NCBI GenBank assembly: GCA_965153455.1
Contig: OZ234493.1
Coordinates: 3,410,001 to 3,474,000 of the forward strand
Direction of reading: 5' to 3'
Source of the DNA: Sphagnum compactum
Taxonomy: Eukaryota > Bryophyta > Sphagnopsida > Sphagnales
Length of the DNA: 64,000 bases
Under the pieces are notes generated by a model that made no database searches, was not told where the DNA came from, and saw only the letters and a list, made by a program, of their open reading frames with translations. This document shows, piece after piece, positions 34,116 through 45,699 of the stretch. Both the position numbers and the translations under genes were made by a program. Numbering within the stretch: the first letter of the stretch is position 1; every line of letters begins with the position of its first letter.

Positions 34116-36240
34116 GCACCACAACATAATTGCATGCAGCTATCAATCATTATTCTTCAAGGAAAACTTCACACATGGCGTCATAAGAAAGACTACTAGC
34201 AAACCATGGCAACATCTATAATACATATACATTTGAATAACCATGTAGATTTTTTACACGTGTCAAACATTTATTTAAGGCATCTCTTGTAACATGTAGT
34301 TGATTAAAACAACTCCATTTAATGGAGGGCAATTTACAATTTACACATCATACCATAGTCATTGATGACATGGAATTTCAATATTAATGCAAAATTAAAA
34401 AATCCTAGTTGATAAGATGATTGGGCTTTGCGATTAAATGGTTGAAACGACATGGGTTTAACAACTCATGAATGACTAGTTGATTAGGACTTGACTAGGA
34501 CTTGTAAAAAGCCTCGTTGCAAAACCCATGATGTGTTGTGTTCACAAGTAGATTTTCTTCATAAGAAGAGTATTTGGTTGAGAAGATTCTACAAAATTTG
34601 AAAGAATTAGAAAAAAAGTAATGGAAACATAAACTAAATGGAAAGGAATGGAAATGAAAGATAATGGATAATCAAACCTTCAAAGTTGGGTCCTTGAACA
34701 TTATTGGTAAAAGGGAGAGAGTTCACCACTACCCACTTTAAGCAAATCTTGAATCCATAGTTCTCTAGGTATGATTTAACCTCCTTCTATATCATTAGGG
34801 TGAAACAACAAAATAACATCATCAAACACCAAGAACTTATTTACAAAATCACAAGTAGAAGTAATGTAATTAGGTGCACTCACCTATTCTATTCAGTAGA
34901 ATTTTTAAAAGGATGGCCAAAACCAATGGAACAATAAGGTTCCCTAGAACATCACCAAGACAAGATCAACCCTATTTTGTGCATTCATCTACACAAGCAA
35001 AAAGAACCATAAGCCATATTGAAGAAGTTCCCAAATGCCATCTTCACAAACTACATCCAAGTAGATGAAAAGGCAATCACTTGGTGAATAAAATTTGTAA
35101 TGGCATCATATATTGTAGGCCACTTCTTGGTGTTAATTTTTTTGGCAATAAGATTTGGCCAAGAGTATGGAAACCATTTGATGTAATCTAAATGAAAGGA
35201 TCATTAGCAAACCAATTGGGCTAAGGTGAGACAAAAGGAACTTCAATGAAGGGAAGGAATCATGCTATGTGTTTAAGGTGGAAATTGGAAAAGTAGGAAC
35301 TCAAATGGGTTAAACATTTTATCTCCCAATAGTGAACACCTCGTCAGGCTATTCATTTGCAAAAGGAAGGATATTGTATACATGGGAACATCCACAAAAG
35401 ATTCATTTCCCTTTGCATTCACTTTGTGTAACTTTTTTCACAAACTCCTTCCCCTTATTCTTTGCATTTGATGGACCTTTCTTCTTTACAACATCTAGCT
35501 ATGTACCATTTCAACTTATGATTTTTTTAAGAATCTAAGTTCACAAGCTTCCCATAGTGCAATCTTGGAATTAGGTGTGCATTTTTGGGGTAGACCAAAT
35601 ACAAACTGTAATCCAGCAAATGGGAAGTTGTCTAATTTTTAATCAAATCCTTCTACGACATAATATTATCCACCTTGGGATCATGCCAAATCACCACTTG
35701 AGGTGGTAAGTTGGTCAATTGCTCTCACATGGGTGAAAATCCTTTAAGGTGTACCACATAAGACGAAAATTACTTAATCCTTATTGTAGTCCTTTTTTAT
35801 TTTATATTTGATCCCCATAAAAAATAATGAGTCAAAAGTTATCAAATATTTCAAGAGGGCTATATTTTAAACCACTGCAATTCTAGAGTTCATCATAATC
35901 ATCCATAAATGTGTCTTTACATGGTAACAAATGACTAGGTTAAAAAGATAAAAAAGGATGATGTTGTGACAAGATTTTTGTACACTTAAAAAAATTTGGA
36001 TGGAAATTAGGACATAGTTAAAATAACTATGAAATTTAGATAAATTGACATTATTGTTCAGTAATTTTCAATTGGCATAGAGGGTTTCATTGCTTCTTGA
36101 TATTTTGCCCACAATGAAAGGCCTTAGGGTGTGGAGTAGTGGATTGAAAGGATACCAAGAAAAAAAAAGGAGTGGTGAGAAAATACATGTATATGATTCA
36201 TTTTAATACCTTCATTCCTCATGTGTGGTGGTCCAAGAAT
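34116..36240. other. Probable decayed transposon DNA, unclassified
   Basis: There are short, broken frames on both strands. On the minus strand near 34820 the phrase VFDDVILLF resembles a reverse-transcriptase FADD motif, but flanking support is too weak to call a LINE. Confidence 0.3.
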
Positions 36241-36866
36241 GTAAAAGCACACTAAGGTGTAACACTTTTAAGCATATATGGAAGTCCATAATTGCAGAAA
36301 TTAACATTTCAAAGGTAATGTGAAAGCAAGATACCTTGAATCACAGAAGTCATTTTACAAGTTTTCATTTGAAATTTATTATAAAAAAAATTGCAACCTT
36401 AGTTTACCTTATGGAAAACTTAAATTTGAAAGATGAGGTTTTAAACTATTATTTTCATTTAGTAAAAGACTTAATAAGAAAAAACCATAATTCAAGGTAC
36501 ATAAAAGATTTTGGTCACTAAAACCTTTCCAAAAAGTCCTCCTTGGTATCAATGTTATTGCCTCATATTGCCATTGAGTCTTTTATTCATTAAAAAACAT
36601 TATATGAAGGTGCATGGAGTCCATACTCATTAATTATGGATTGTTACAAGTTTTTGGGTGCTCTATTAAAAGTCCATTATGGTATGACTATTCAAAAACT
36701 ATCCATGAAATTCATACAATGTGATTATATAATATATAACATTGTAATGTTGAGTCCTTTTTCATTTTAGTTGATTATATTTAATCACATGGCCAATTAC
36801 AAATCCCAAAATCTTGCAAAAATTGCCTTGTGAGAACATTTTATGGATAATGTAGTGTGTTTTCAC
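36241..36866. mobile_element. Non-autonomous TIR element family 1, with 8-bp target duplication
   Basis: It is 626 bp, with ends GTAAAAGCACACTAAGG and GTAGTGTGTTTTCAC. It is flanked by CCAAGAAT (36233-36240) and CCAAGACT (36867-36874), 7 of 8 bases identical. It aligns over its length with 12716-13342. An 8-bp duplication favours hAT. Confidence 0.8.
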
Positions 36867-37880
36867 CCAAGACTTATTCCTTTGAATCCCATCCTTTGGT
36901 TTGGATTTTCGAAATAAACATGTCTTTTAAGTGGACAACCTCCACTCATGGATGCATGAAGAAAGAAAGACCACTTCCGCAACCATAGTCATTGCTATAT
37001 GTGACATTATTGCTTCATACAACTTGAGTGCTTTAACTTAAGTTAGATGAAACACAATGGTATAATCAAAAATGAAAAAAATCGAAAGGAAGGAAATGGT
37101 GAAGGATAATGAACAAGAAATTTGGTTTTTATTGGGTGCTAGATCAAGTTTGCCTTGTGCAACAAATGTCAAACTAGCAATTGAAAAAACAATGTTTTGG
37201 GAATTTAATAGCCTCCCATGAAACCCTTGACCTATTCCATTGCTTGAGCTAGGTTAGCTTTTGCTTTGAGGTGATACATGAATATGCCAACATCTAAAGT
37301 TTTGTGTGAACATTTCGGGTTCCAAGTTCATGTTGTAATGAACTTGGATTTCTTTCAAAAAGTCAAGACTATGTGCAAAATCACATATCGACAAGTGTTT
37401 GTGCAACGCAGAACAATAACCCTTCCACACTTGCATCCATTTTTACAACTTGAGCGGAGAGTGTTCCCGACTATCAAACATTTCATCATAGTACAACTTC
37501 ACAAACACATTGGCTATTATAGAAATCCAATGTTGCAAACAAGGAAAAAATGCAAAATGCAAAACACAACAAAAGTGGAATAAACATTGAATTGAAATAA
37601 TAATTCAAAAAGAACTAAAAATCATTCGTACCTTGTACATATACTAAAAAAACTTCCAATGTCAAGGAGTGCCAAGCTTTCAAGGACTTGGTCTTGCACT
37701 TCTTGCACACATTCATAGGGAAGACATCCTTGAACTGCTTCAAAGGAATTATGCCAATGGACTAAATTTGGAAAACATAAAAAGTTGGGCTTGACTTGGT
37801 TTAGCTCCATGAGTCCATGAAATGTGTCAATCACAATGGAATCCACAAATATATGCCATGATGGGTCCTCAATTGTAGAT
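36867..37880. other. No recognisable gene
   Basis: Short frames on both strands (for example 37278-37583 + and 37622-37846 -) match no domain I know. Confidence 0.45.
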
Positions 37881-38701
37881 GCACACCACTTTTAACCCAT
37901 TGGTTTGTTACATCGTTGTTCATCATGCACACCAAAAGCTCCAACAAGGTACATCCCAAATTGAGAGAAATATGAAACCCTAACCTTAAATTGTCTACTT
38001 TCTAGTACTAGACTTATTTTATTGTCACAATTCTACTTGTTTAGGATTGAAGATGCATCCTAAACTTTAGACCAATATGATACTTGATAGATTAGTAATA
38101 TCCCCATCACATTGTAAATGATATTGGCACCAATGTTTTATTTATGAATTTTTGTTTGTAGTCAAAGTGGCCATCATTCACAGGAAGATGTACAAAAAGT
38201 GGCTATCATCTCTAGAAAAATTTAGCCAAATCTGACTACAAACCAAATGTGAAGTACAAATCTTTAATCCTCCTCCTATAATTTGGGTTACACACTGAAA
38301 ACCAAATATAAAAATCTGAGTGTTTTACTTTTTTTTCCCCTTATGATTGAAAACCTCCAAAATCACTTCATTTCAAAATTTTAAATTTAAATTTTGCTTT
38401 TTGGTGAAATTTTGACAATAAGAAAAAGGCTGATTGGCATTAACAATTGTTGCCTGGAGGCCAAATCAAGGTATTCATAAAGTCACCTGTCATTTTGGCC
38501 CTAGTTTGAACCTCTAATCCCTGGTTCATCCCCAATTTGAGTGTAGCTGTAAAGTGAGTGAAATAGGGTATGGTTTCATGAAACTGGGTATCAGTTCAGA
38601 AGATTTGTACAATCTTATTCTGACAGGGCTTGATTTAATGAAGAGTATGAGCAGCATTCCAGGCGTAGGTAAGGTAAATCCAAAACTGAGGGTGAAACTC
38701 C

Positions 38702-38835
38702 CCTGAACCCCAATTTAGGCGAGAAATTTAGATGAGAAAACTAGTTTGGTTCCCTGAGAGCCAATTTAGGTAAGAAATTTAGCTGAGAAAACTAGTTTGG
38801 TCCCCTGAGAACCAATTTAGGTGAGAAAACTTTTT
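38702..38835. repeat. 51-bp minisatellite, about 2.5 units
   Basis: The CAATTTAGG ... GAGAAAACTAGTTTGGT ... CCCTGAGA unit starts at 38711, 38762 and 38813. Copy C has about 1.5 units in the matching 3' position (17437-17505). A and B have none. Confidence 0.8.
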
Positions 38836-39352
38836 TTTTTCCCCTGTGTACTGTTTTCAGATCCTGACTTCTCATTTCATCCCCAGTTTTGTGTACTTCT
38901 CAGATCATTCTAGCAGAAGTTAAAATGTCATTCGGATTGAAAACGTACAGAATGGACAGTATATCATGTTTTCCACATGGGGGCATCTGAGTGTACTCTT
39001 CAGATTTGAATGTCAAGAATTTCTGACTTGTAGCTTAGTTCCCCAATCATCAAATAGGCAAACCTGTTCCAACAGATAGGAGGACTTTTATTAGTACTTC
39101 AATTTGACCTGGAACCCAACCAAAATTCCAGTATTGGCCATGGATGAGAGTTGTTGATGCATACCTTGGACTACCTGGATGGTTATTCTTCATGTCAACA
39201 CTCATTGCTGCTGGCTTCCCCACTTGGAAATGCAGAAAACCAAAATTTGAGTCATGGTGCATTGATCTCATGTATGCAACCTCAAATCTTTAGAAAAGCC
39301 TGGCATGTAAAGGAGCTCAATATTGGTCATATGTACATGCACAACACTTGGT

Positions 39353-39358
39353 CTTTAT
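39353..39358 (-). terminator. Poly(A) signal, copy D
   Basis: AATAAAG on the minus strand, in the conserved 3' context. Confidence 0.5.
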
Positions 39359-39794
39359 TCAAGAGATTCTTCCTATGTACAAGCTAAGTTCCACAAAATG
39401 TGTGAACTGAATTTGAATTCCAGGTGCTGTTAACTACTCTGTTTCTCTTTTCCTTCTTCCCCCCTCATTCAGTACCTGGTGCAATGGTCTGCTGGCACGC
39501 ACAGGGGGTTGGGGTAGCTGACTACAGGTGAAAGAATTGAGCACATCAAATGACCTATGAATGCACAAATTGAAATAAATTGAAGACTATTTCATGCCTG
39601 GTTGGTTGCCATGGCTAAAAAGAATTATGGGCAAAGAATATGTGTACAATATGTCCTAAAGCTATCTATCCTTCAAACCCACAAAGGTTTTACTGGGCTC
39701 AATGTCCTGAGCTTTTTTTCCAGCAACAAGAAAACTATCTAGCTTAAGCATTTACTGCAATTCATGTGTTCTGAAGTGCTGCTACCGATTATTG

Positions 39795-40160
39795 TCACCA
39801 GAGATCACACTTCCCAGGTGTAATTTTACTCCCACCTCCATCTCCATCGCCCTCACCATCAACTCCCCACCCCAAAATATTCTTTGTGTTCCCTGTACAC
39901 ATAGCGCCCCTAGGGGGAGGTGGGGGTTTCCATGACGATCCTTTGCCATCTCCAAAAGATTGGAGGAACTGGGTTCTCTTTGGAGGTTTGTAGTTTGAGG
40001 ATCCACCGTCTCCTTCGTTGTCAGCCAGATAGACATACTGGCAATTGTTGGGGGTCATCATGCTGCAGAAGCTCTGGTGCAATTCCTGCCCCTGTCCTCC
40101 AGATACACTCTTGAGGTAATTGCATGGATCCACCACCTTAGTTAGCCCTGGCCAGGTCAT
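39795..40160 (-). CDS. Gly/Asp/Pro-rich small protein of unknown function, copy D
   Basis: The intact 121-aa ORF opens MTWPGLTKVVDPC and ends ITPGKCDLW, with all five cysteines conserved. It differs from copy B at about 16 amino-acid-changing and only about 5 silent positions by eye, so there is little sign of constraint between these recent copies. An in-frame ATG 21 bases upstream (40181, MTADNST) is an alternative start. Between that ATG and the TATA remnant (40182-40669), 488 nt contain no ATG on the coding strand. The open frame continues upstream without ATG (PAYSLFVLDLGFVGFLVCGF), a hydrophobic stretch that would matter only if a non-ATG start or an upstream exon were used. The TATA box is weak (TACATATATG). 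Confidence 0.62.
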   Translation of the reverse strand: MTWPGLTKVVDPCNYLKSVSGGQGQELHQSFCSMMTPNNCQYVYLADNEGDGGSSNYKPPKRTQFLQSFGDGKGSSWKPPPPPRGAMCTGNTKNILGWGVDGEGDGDGGGSKITPGKCDLW

Positions 40161-40669
40161 TGTGCTGTTGTCTGCGGTCATCCAACAAACCAAATTCTGC
40201 AAGCCTGAGGAAATCTGGCTTGGACACTCTCTGAGTAGTCTGGTAGCTCCAAATGAAAGCTGCAGATCGGGATCAAATCCACACACCAAGAAGCCAACAA
40301 AACCAAGATCTAGAACGAAGAGAGAATATGCTGGAAGTATTGTGGTGGTCAAGATTGAATCCAGGGGGAAATGAAAATTAGTAAAAATAAGGATTCTGCA
40401 GGGACAAATTCTAGTACTTAGATATGATCTAGGAGCTGGAAGAAGCTTTCAATGAGGAAACTGCTAATTGACCGTTGAAATTGAAAAAGCCTCTAATTGC
40501 AGGACTTCGGTTCACCCCAAGCCAGTTGAATGATGTCTTACTTGAACTGATTCGGAAAGAATATGGAAAAATCGAACTTTGTGATTCAACTGATGAATAT
40601 CCCGCTCGCTGCTGCACTCTTTGATGGCGAAGAGATTGCTGAGTGAAGACTTAGCGGAGTAAACGGTTT

Positions 40670-40680
40670 CATATATGTAC
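40670..40680 (-). promoter_or_regulatory. Degenerate TATA box, copy D
   Basis: The minus strand reads GTACATATATG where B has GAGTATATAAAAG. It is A/T-rich but not consensus. Confidence 0.4.
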
Positions 40681-40752
40681 TCTCTAAGCTCCCTCTCACG
40701 CCAAACCAAAGAAAAATCTCCAGGGCGTCGTTCTCCAACAATGAACTACTCG

Positions 40753-40786
40753 GCGTGTTGCTATCCTTGCATCTCAAGAAACACGC
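40753..40786 (-). promoter_or_regulatory. Dyad-symmetry promoter element, copy D
   Basis: Perfect arms GCGTGTT and AACACGC occupy 40753-40759 and 40780-40786, with an inner CTTG/CAAG. Confidence 0.65.
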
Positions 40787-41141
40787 ATTTACCGGTTTTG
40801 GAATTCTCGGTTTTGGCGGAGGGGGATCACTGCAAGCATTTACGTGGGCTGTTTACTAGCCGTCAAACTCCGACATATTATGTAAAGAACTGGAAATTTT
40901 CGTAGCTCCCCATCGCCAACTTCCCCCTTTGAGCAAAGATGTTTCTCATCACGCGGCGCCAGTGCAATCGACTAGCTGCTTGGATATCACTTGGAAATTT
41001 TTCAATTCTCAGACATAAGATTTTGGTGGGTCACAGCGCCAGCAGTATGCCCATTGCCCATTATGTGTCGCGAAATTACAACAGAAATTAGCGAATCTAA
41101 ACAACCATGGAATCAACGCTAAATCACTTTACCAACTTGTT

Positions 41142-41157
41142 CTGTGGACGTCCCCAG
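41142..41157 (-). promoter_or_regulatory. Conserved GACGTC element, copy D
   Basis: The minus strand reads CTGGGGACGTCCACAG, the same as A and B. Confidence 0.5.
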
Positions 41158-42589
41158 ACCAAATTTACCGGAAGCTCATACGAAATCGTCATCGTCAACA
41201 AATTTATGTGGAGCATTGACTTTCCGAAGAGAATTGTCGAAACAGATCCTCTCGGGGCTTCCGTGTCCACCCTCACAACTAATGAGGTCATCCATGTCGC
41301 TAATGTGAAGAGTTAAGTTGTAATCCATCTGACTAATGTGAACAGTTATACCTATCTGTCGGCGCACGTGTAGGATAAAGCCGTAGAGTGGGAGAATACC
41401 CAAAATATGGGGCCTAAGGTGAGTACCAGGCAGAGTCTGGCTCCACATTTTGGGAACGGCCCCATCCATCGTTTGTCGCCATCATAAAGAATGACATTAT
41501 CGTAAACATAATGACCTCTCAGAGATTTCCCAGTGTATTTGGAGGATGCTTAGAATGTATAATATTCCCTCTTGACACTGGAGGTCATCTTACATATCTG
41601 GGTGCCTCGAACATGTTGTTAAGGTCGTGCTGTTCAATCTTTGCACAATATGAGTAGGATCTTTGCCATTAGATAGGGACAAAGAAGGTTGACATGTCAT
41701 GACACAGTAAGTCCCTTGGATGGGGCCTTATCAGAATCAGGCACCTATTGCATAAGGTGCATGCCTTATTTTGGTAATGTCATTGGTGGGCGCCTTATTC
41801 TGTGAAGGCCCTCCATTCATAGGAGTTACCTACCACTTAAACATAGGTAGAGGACAAGACATAAGAGGGGAGGGGTTCTTACACCTACTACTTAAGAGCA
41901 GGAGGGATCTTAAACCTATAAGTAGGCATAATTTCCATCACATTCTTGAGAAGTGATTACTGTAAGATACTTCCTCTTTTATAGAGGAGTGATATTCCTG
42001 ATATAGTGTGCCTTCAAAAATTCAAATGCACTAAAAAATTTCTTAGGTACACTTAAGATTTGGGGACCACGCAGTCCGGTCCTTTGACTGACCCTGGTTC
42101 GGTATGTAACGACACCAACTGCATATCTAAAAAGTACCACCAAAACAGACCAAAGATAACCTCTTAAGTGGGCACAGACATCAACTTGTCGGCTACCTCA
42201 GGGTAGTTTCAGACTTAGTGTTGGCTTATTTTTCTTCAAGCGCCAAATCTGCATTGACCTGCATTTAGTCAAATTTGGGTGACGTGAGGTGAAATCAGCC
42301 AAGAGCAAGAACAGCAATGTCTGCCCTCTGGCGGCAACCACACACAAAGGAGGACTCTTGATTCCACTTTCTACCGAAACCAGGCTCCAGCTGCTCTGAC
42401 TCTTCTTTGTTGTACTTACGTAAGCATGTAAAACAATCGGGTGGGCCATCAGGCACCGCCTTTCCTACTCATTCTTTCTCAACGAACATGAGGGAAGAGG
42501 CTAGCCTCCCCCCACGCCCGCCCCCCTCCCCCGACAACGAGCACGCACATGTTTGAACGTACTTCAGTTCATTCTTGAAGTTTGATTCT

Positions 42590-42730
42590 TGAGCAAGAAG
42601 TTACAAGATTGCACTTTCCTACCGACAGCATCCCGGTCTTTTATTCCTATTACTTACATAAGTCTATATACGAACATTCCATCCGGCACCGCTTCAGCCA
42701 GCCACCTGCCGCGCCGCGCCGCTTGCTAGG
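42590..42730 (-). repeat. Inverted counterpart of 14085-14230
   Basis: On the minus strand, GGCGCGGCAGGTGGCTGG ... GGTGCCGGATGGAATGTTCG ... GTGCAATCTTGTAACTTCTT matches the region upstream of cassette C. Confidence 0.7.
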
Positions 42731-43920
42731 AATCATCCCATTCCTAGGTACCAACTACCCATTTTTTTGAATTTTACTGAGAATCATACTTACCCAACAC
42801 TGGTATGAAATGTTCTGCAAAAGTTCCATGTGCAGGATGCATACTTATGACTTGGATGTATTTAGGGTTTCATATTTCTTCATGATTTGAAGTTCTAACA
42901 TAATTGTGAATTAAAAATGGTTCAGGGATTTTTTCTTTTTATAGTTTCAGTTTCACCTACTTGTGCTCGTGACCAATATGTAATGTGGAACTCAACTAAT
43001 GCACTTGGAACTTCCTTGCTTTTGTTTCGATTGAATTGTGGTGTTTCACATAGATGCCTCCAAAATGGAGCTACTATGAGAGCACTTGGCACAAATGGTG
43101 GCATTTTGATTGATCTATACTTGCTTTTGAACATGTTGGACTTGTGTCAAGGGTTGAGACTTGAGACCAATGGTTGGTGGATATTGCTCTGTTTAAAGAT
43201 CAAATTAGGCCTGTTCCAAAAAAAAATGAAGATCAAAAAAATTTCAAGGTTCTCAAAATCTCAAAGAATCTCTACCACCAAACATTTCTCAAATGGTTCT
43301 TTTCTAATATCAAATAATTGTTGGATCAGTGAAACTTGTTCTTTGATTAGGGTTACGAATTTTTAATTAATTACATATAAAATCATAATTATTGAATTAT
43401 TAATTTAATTGCCTGAAAAACCTAACCTTTGCATTCAACTCTAAGTCTAACCTAAACCCTAACTTGAGAACCGTGCAAGTAGGGCTGGATATTTAAAGCC
43501 ACCAGTTCTTTCAAGCTAGGGCTTCACAATTTCTTGTTGGTTTCAGCAAGTTTTTTTGTTTTCAATTTTGTGATTTTGCTCAAATGGTGATTGTCCATAA
43601 GTACATTTAGTCAAATTTGGCAATACTCAAAATATGATAGTAGATAATATTCAAATTGTAGGCAATTGTGGCAACTTGTGACGATTTTTTAAACTTTTAG
43701 TTTTTTTGTCTTGTTTTTAAATAGGGAATTTGTGACAGAATGTTTTTTTTTTCTTTTTTTCTTTCTGCAAAATTTTGACAACTCCCCCACCAAAAAAATT
43801 GCTGGCTTCAGCCTCATGTTCAGTGATCTTGCTTTGATGAATTTTGAAAAAGTATTAGGAAACTAAAGATTAGGGTAAACATTCTTATTTTATTTTTCTC
43901 ATTTCTTGTTCATTTTTGAG
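42731..43920. other. No recognisable gene; dispersed repeat shared with 56420-56640
   Basis: The stretch around 42990-43180 (ATGCACTTGGAACTTCCTTG ... GTTGGACTTGTGTCAAGGGTTGAGAC) resembles 56436-56620. Both are broken in all frames and are probably transposon-derived. Confidence 0.4.
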
Positions 43921-44370
43921 TGATTCAAAGAATTATGTGTTAAGCAGAGCTTTGATCTTTGAACTCCAGAGTCAAAGGAGCAGCAAAGAACAAACACAAA
44001 GCACGTTCACATAATGTTTTGTCCAAGAAAATGACCCCTTACTTCTAGATCTCATATCTTTCTTATTTCTTGTTTCATGTTGACCAATCTAAACAACTAT
44101 GGGTGCACCAAAAGGAGCTCTAAATAACCTCTAATTGAACTCTAGAGGCAAAGATCAGCAAAGAAGAATCAAAAAAGAAAATGAGTGTGTTGCAATCTTA
44201 AAATGTTTTTTGAGCTGGTGATCCAACACTGACCCTGCCTATTTCTGCAGCCCATATATTCCTCTCTCTTTTTTGGTCCATTTTGACCGATGTAGATGAC
44301 TGTGGTGCACCAAGCAAAGCTCTACATAAAACTTTTGAACTCCAGAGACGAAGGAGCAATTTCTTAGGAT
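43920..44370. repeat. Degenerate tandem repeat, units of about 176-200 bp
   Basis: GAACTCCAGAG...GGAGCA-type anchors occur at 43961, 44137 and 44337. They are separated by TTGACC...CTATGGGTGCACCAA...GAGCTCTA words. Probably transposon-derived. Confidence 0.6.
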
Positions 44371-44441
44371 TCTAAGCTCTCTGAGAGCTTTAAGTGTTCA
44401 GTCACCACCTAGTGAAACTGACCAATTCAAGAAAGGCTGAA

Positions 44442-44447
44442 TTTATT
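44442..44447 (-). terminator. Possible poly(A) signal, copy F
   Basis: AATAAA on the minus strand, about 195 bp after the stop. Homology with the other copies' signal is uncertain. Confidence 0.3.
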
Positions 44448-44639
44448 GACCAAGCTTTGCTATGGTTGAAAAGAATTTAATCTGCTTAAAATAAATAATA
44501 ACAATATGATGGGTTCCAGAAAAACCCACAAAGAATGTTTGTTCAATGTCCTGAGCAATGATCTTTCAAGCAACCAAAAACCCATCTAGGACTAAAAATG
44601 TAATTCAATAAATGTGTTCTGAGGATCTATTCATGGCTG

Positions 44640-45017
44640 TCAGAGAACAAATTTGCAGGGCTTAATTTTACTGCCCCCTCCATCTCCATCCCCAGCTGCA
44701 GCATCATCAAATCCCCATCCCAGCTGTTTCTTGGCAAGGTAGCCTGCTCGATTTGTACTCTTAGGGGGAGGTGGAGGGTTCCATGGTGACCCTTTGCCAT
44801 CTCCAAAAGATTTTTGGAGCTGGGTTTTCTTTGGAGGGTTGTAGTTTGATGGTCCACCGTCTCCTTCGCCACCAGGCAGATTAACATACAGACAATTGCT
44901 GAAGGAGATTAAGCTGCAGCCTGCCTCATGTTCTTCATCCCCAGCTAGTCCGTCAGCAGCTACACCCTTCCAGCTAAATTTCCGTGCATCAACGTTAGAC
45001 ACCGCCCGCCAGTTCAT
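44640..45017 (-). CDS. Gly/Asp/Pro-rich small protein, divergent copy F
   Basis: The 125-aa ORF opens MNWRAVSNVDARKFSWKG. Conserved blocks are GEGDGGPSNYNPPKKTQ (50-66), KSFGDGKGSPWN plus five prolines (69-85), LGWGFDD (99-105) and GDGDGGGSKIKP (109-120). Cysteines occur at 34, 42 and 121. It is the oldest paralogue here. Flanking DNA has diverged strongly, yet the reading frame, length and core motifs are kept, and several differences in the FGDGKGSPWN core from copy B are third-position changes (Gly, Ser and Pro codons). That is the best evidence in the window that this ORF encodes a real protein. The 320 nt between the TATA box and this start contain no ATG, and the start context is ACAATGAAC. 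Parts of the 3' region (CATTCTTTGTGGGTTTTTC) also match the other copies. Confidence 0.68.
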   Translation of the reverse strand: MNWRAVSNVDARKFSWKGVAADGLAGDEEHEAGCSLISFSNCLYVNLPGGEGDGGPSNYNPPKKTQLQKSFGDGKGSPWNPPPPPKSTNRAGYLAKKQLGWGFDDAAAGDGDGGGSKIKPCKFVL

Positions 45018-45337
45018 TGTTTCTGTCTCCAGCAATCAACCAACAAATAAAGAAAAAATCTAACTTTGAGATTTTAAATTGATTGCTAGTATCGAAGCCT
45101 GCAAGGTCCGTCGCCACCACCCAGAATTCTTCGTCAATTGCAAATTTAGTCTCTAATTGCAGGACGTTGCTTCACCACAAGCCAGTACTTGAATGATGCC
45201 TTGAGCTGCTGATTCGGGAAAATATGGAAAAATCTAGCTCTATGATTTAACTGATGATCCCACTACTCGATGCTGCACTCTTTGAAGGACAAGAAACTCT
45301 ATATGCTGTGTGAAGAATTAGAGGAGGCAACGGTTGT

Positions 45338-45345
45338 CTTATATA
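45338..45345 (-). promoter_or_regulatory. TATA box, copy F
   Basis: The minus strand reads TATAGTATATAAG. It matches copy E (CATAGTATATAAG) more closely than the surrounding sequence does. Confidence 0.65.
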
Positions 45346-45418
45346 CTATAAGCTCCAGTGCTGCCAACCCGAAGAAAAATCTGCTGGGGTCTTTGTGCAG
45401 CATTGTCGAACTACTAAG

Positions 45419-45451
45419 CGTGTTGCTAATCTTGCACAGCAAGAAACACGC
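45419..45451 (-). promoter_or_regulatory. Dyad-symmetry promoter element, copy F
   Basis: Perfect arms GCGTGTT and AACACGC at 45419-45425 and 45445-45451 enclose CTTGC...GCAAG. They survive in the most divergent copy. Confidence 0.68.
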
Positions 45452-45699
45452 ATTTACCAATGTCGGTAAAATCTCTTGTGGGTGGGTGGGGATCACTGCA
45501 AGCAGTGCCTCCAAATGGAAAAACCACGAAACTCCTACTTACAACGAACTTGTAAGTAGAGAATTTCGTAGTTCATCGCCAACTCCTCCCCAGCTATGAG
45601 TCGCAGTTAGATGTTTCTCACAAACTGCAATTGACTAGAGAGTGAGCTTCGATATAACCACTGGGAAATTTTTCAATTAGCAGACTGAAGATGGTGGGT

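Larger units (their letters stand above)
37880..42190 (-). repeat. Cassette block D (inverted)
   Basis: The reverse complement of this block aligns with block B from the 5' region (TTGGTGTCGTTACATACCG near 42100) through the gene and about 2 kb of 3' DNA, to TCCAACAAGGTACATCCC near 37945. It keeps the upstream stretches lost from A and C. Confidence 0.88.

Noticed and set aside
34780-34860. VFDDVILLF on the minus strand, resembling a reverse-transcriptase FADD motif
   Set aside because: A single motif with poor flanking similarity; insufficient to name a LINE.
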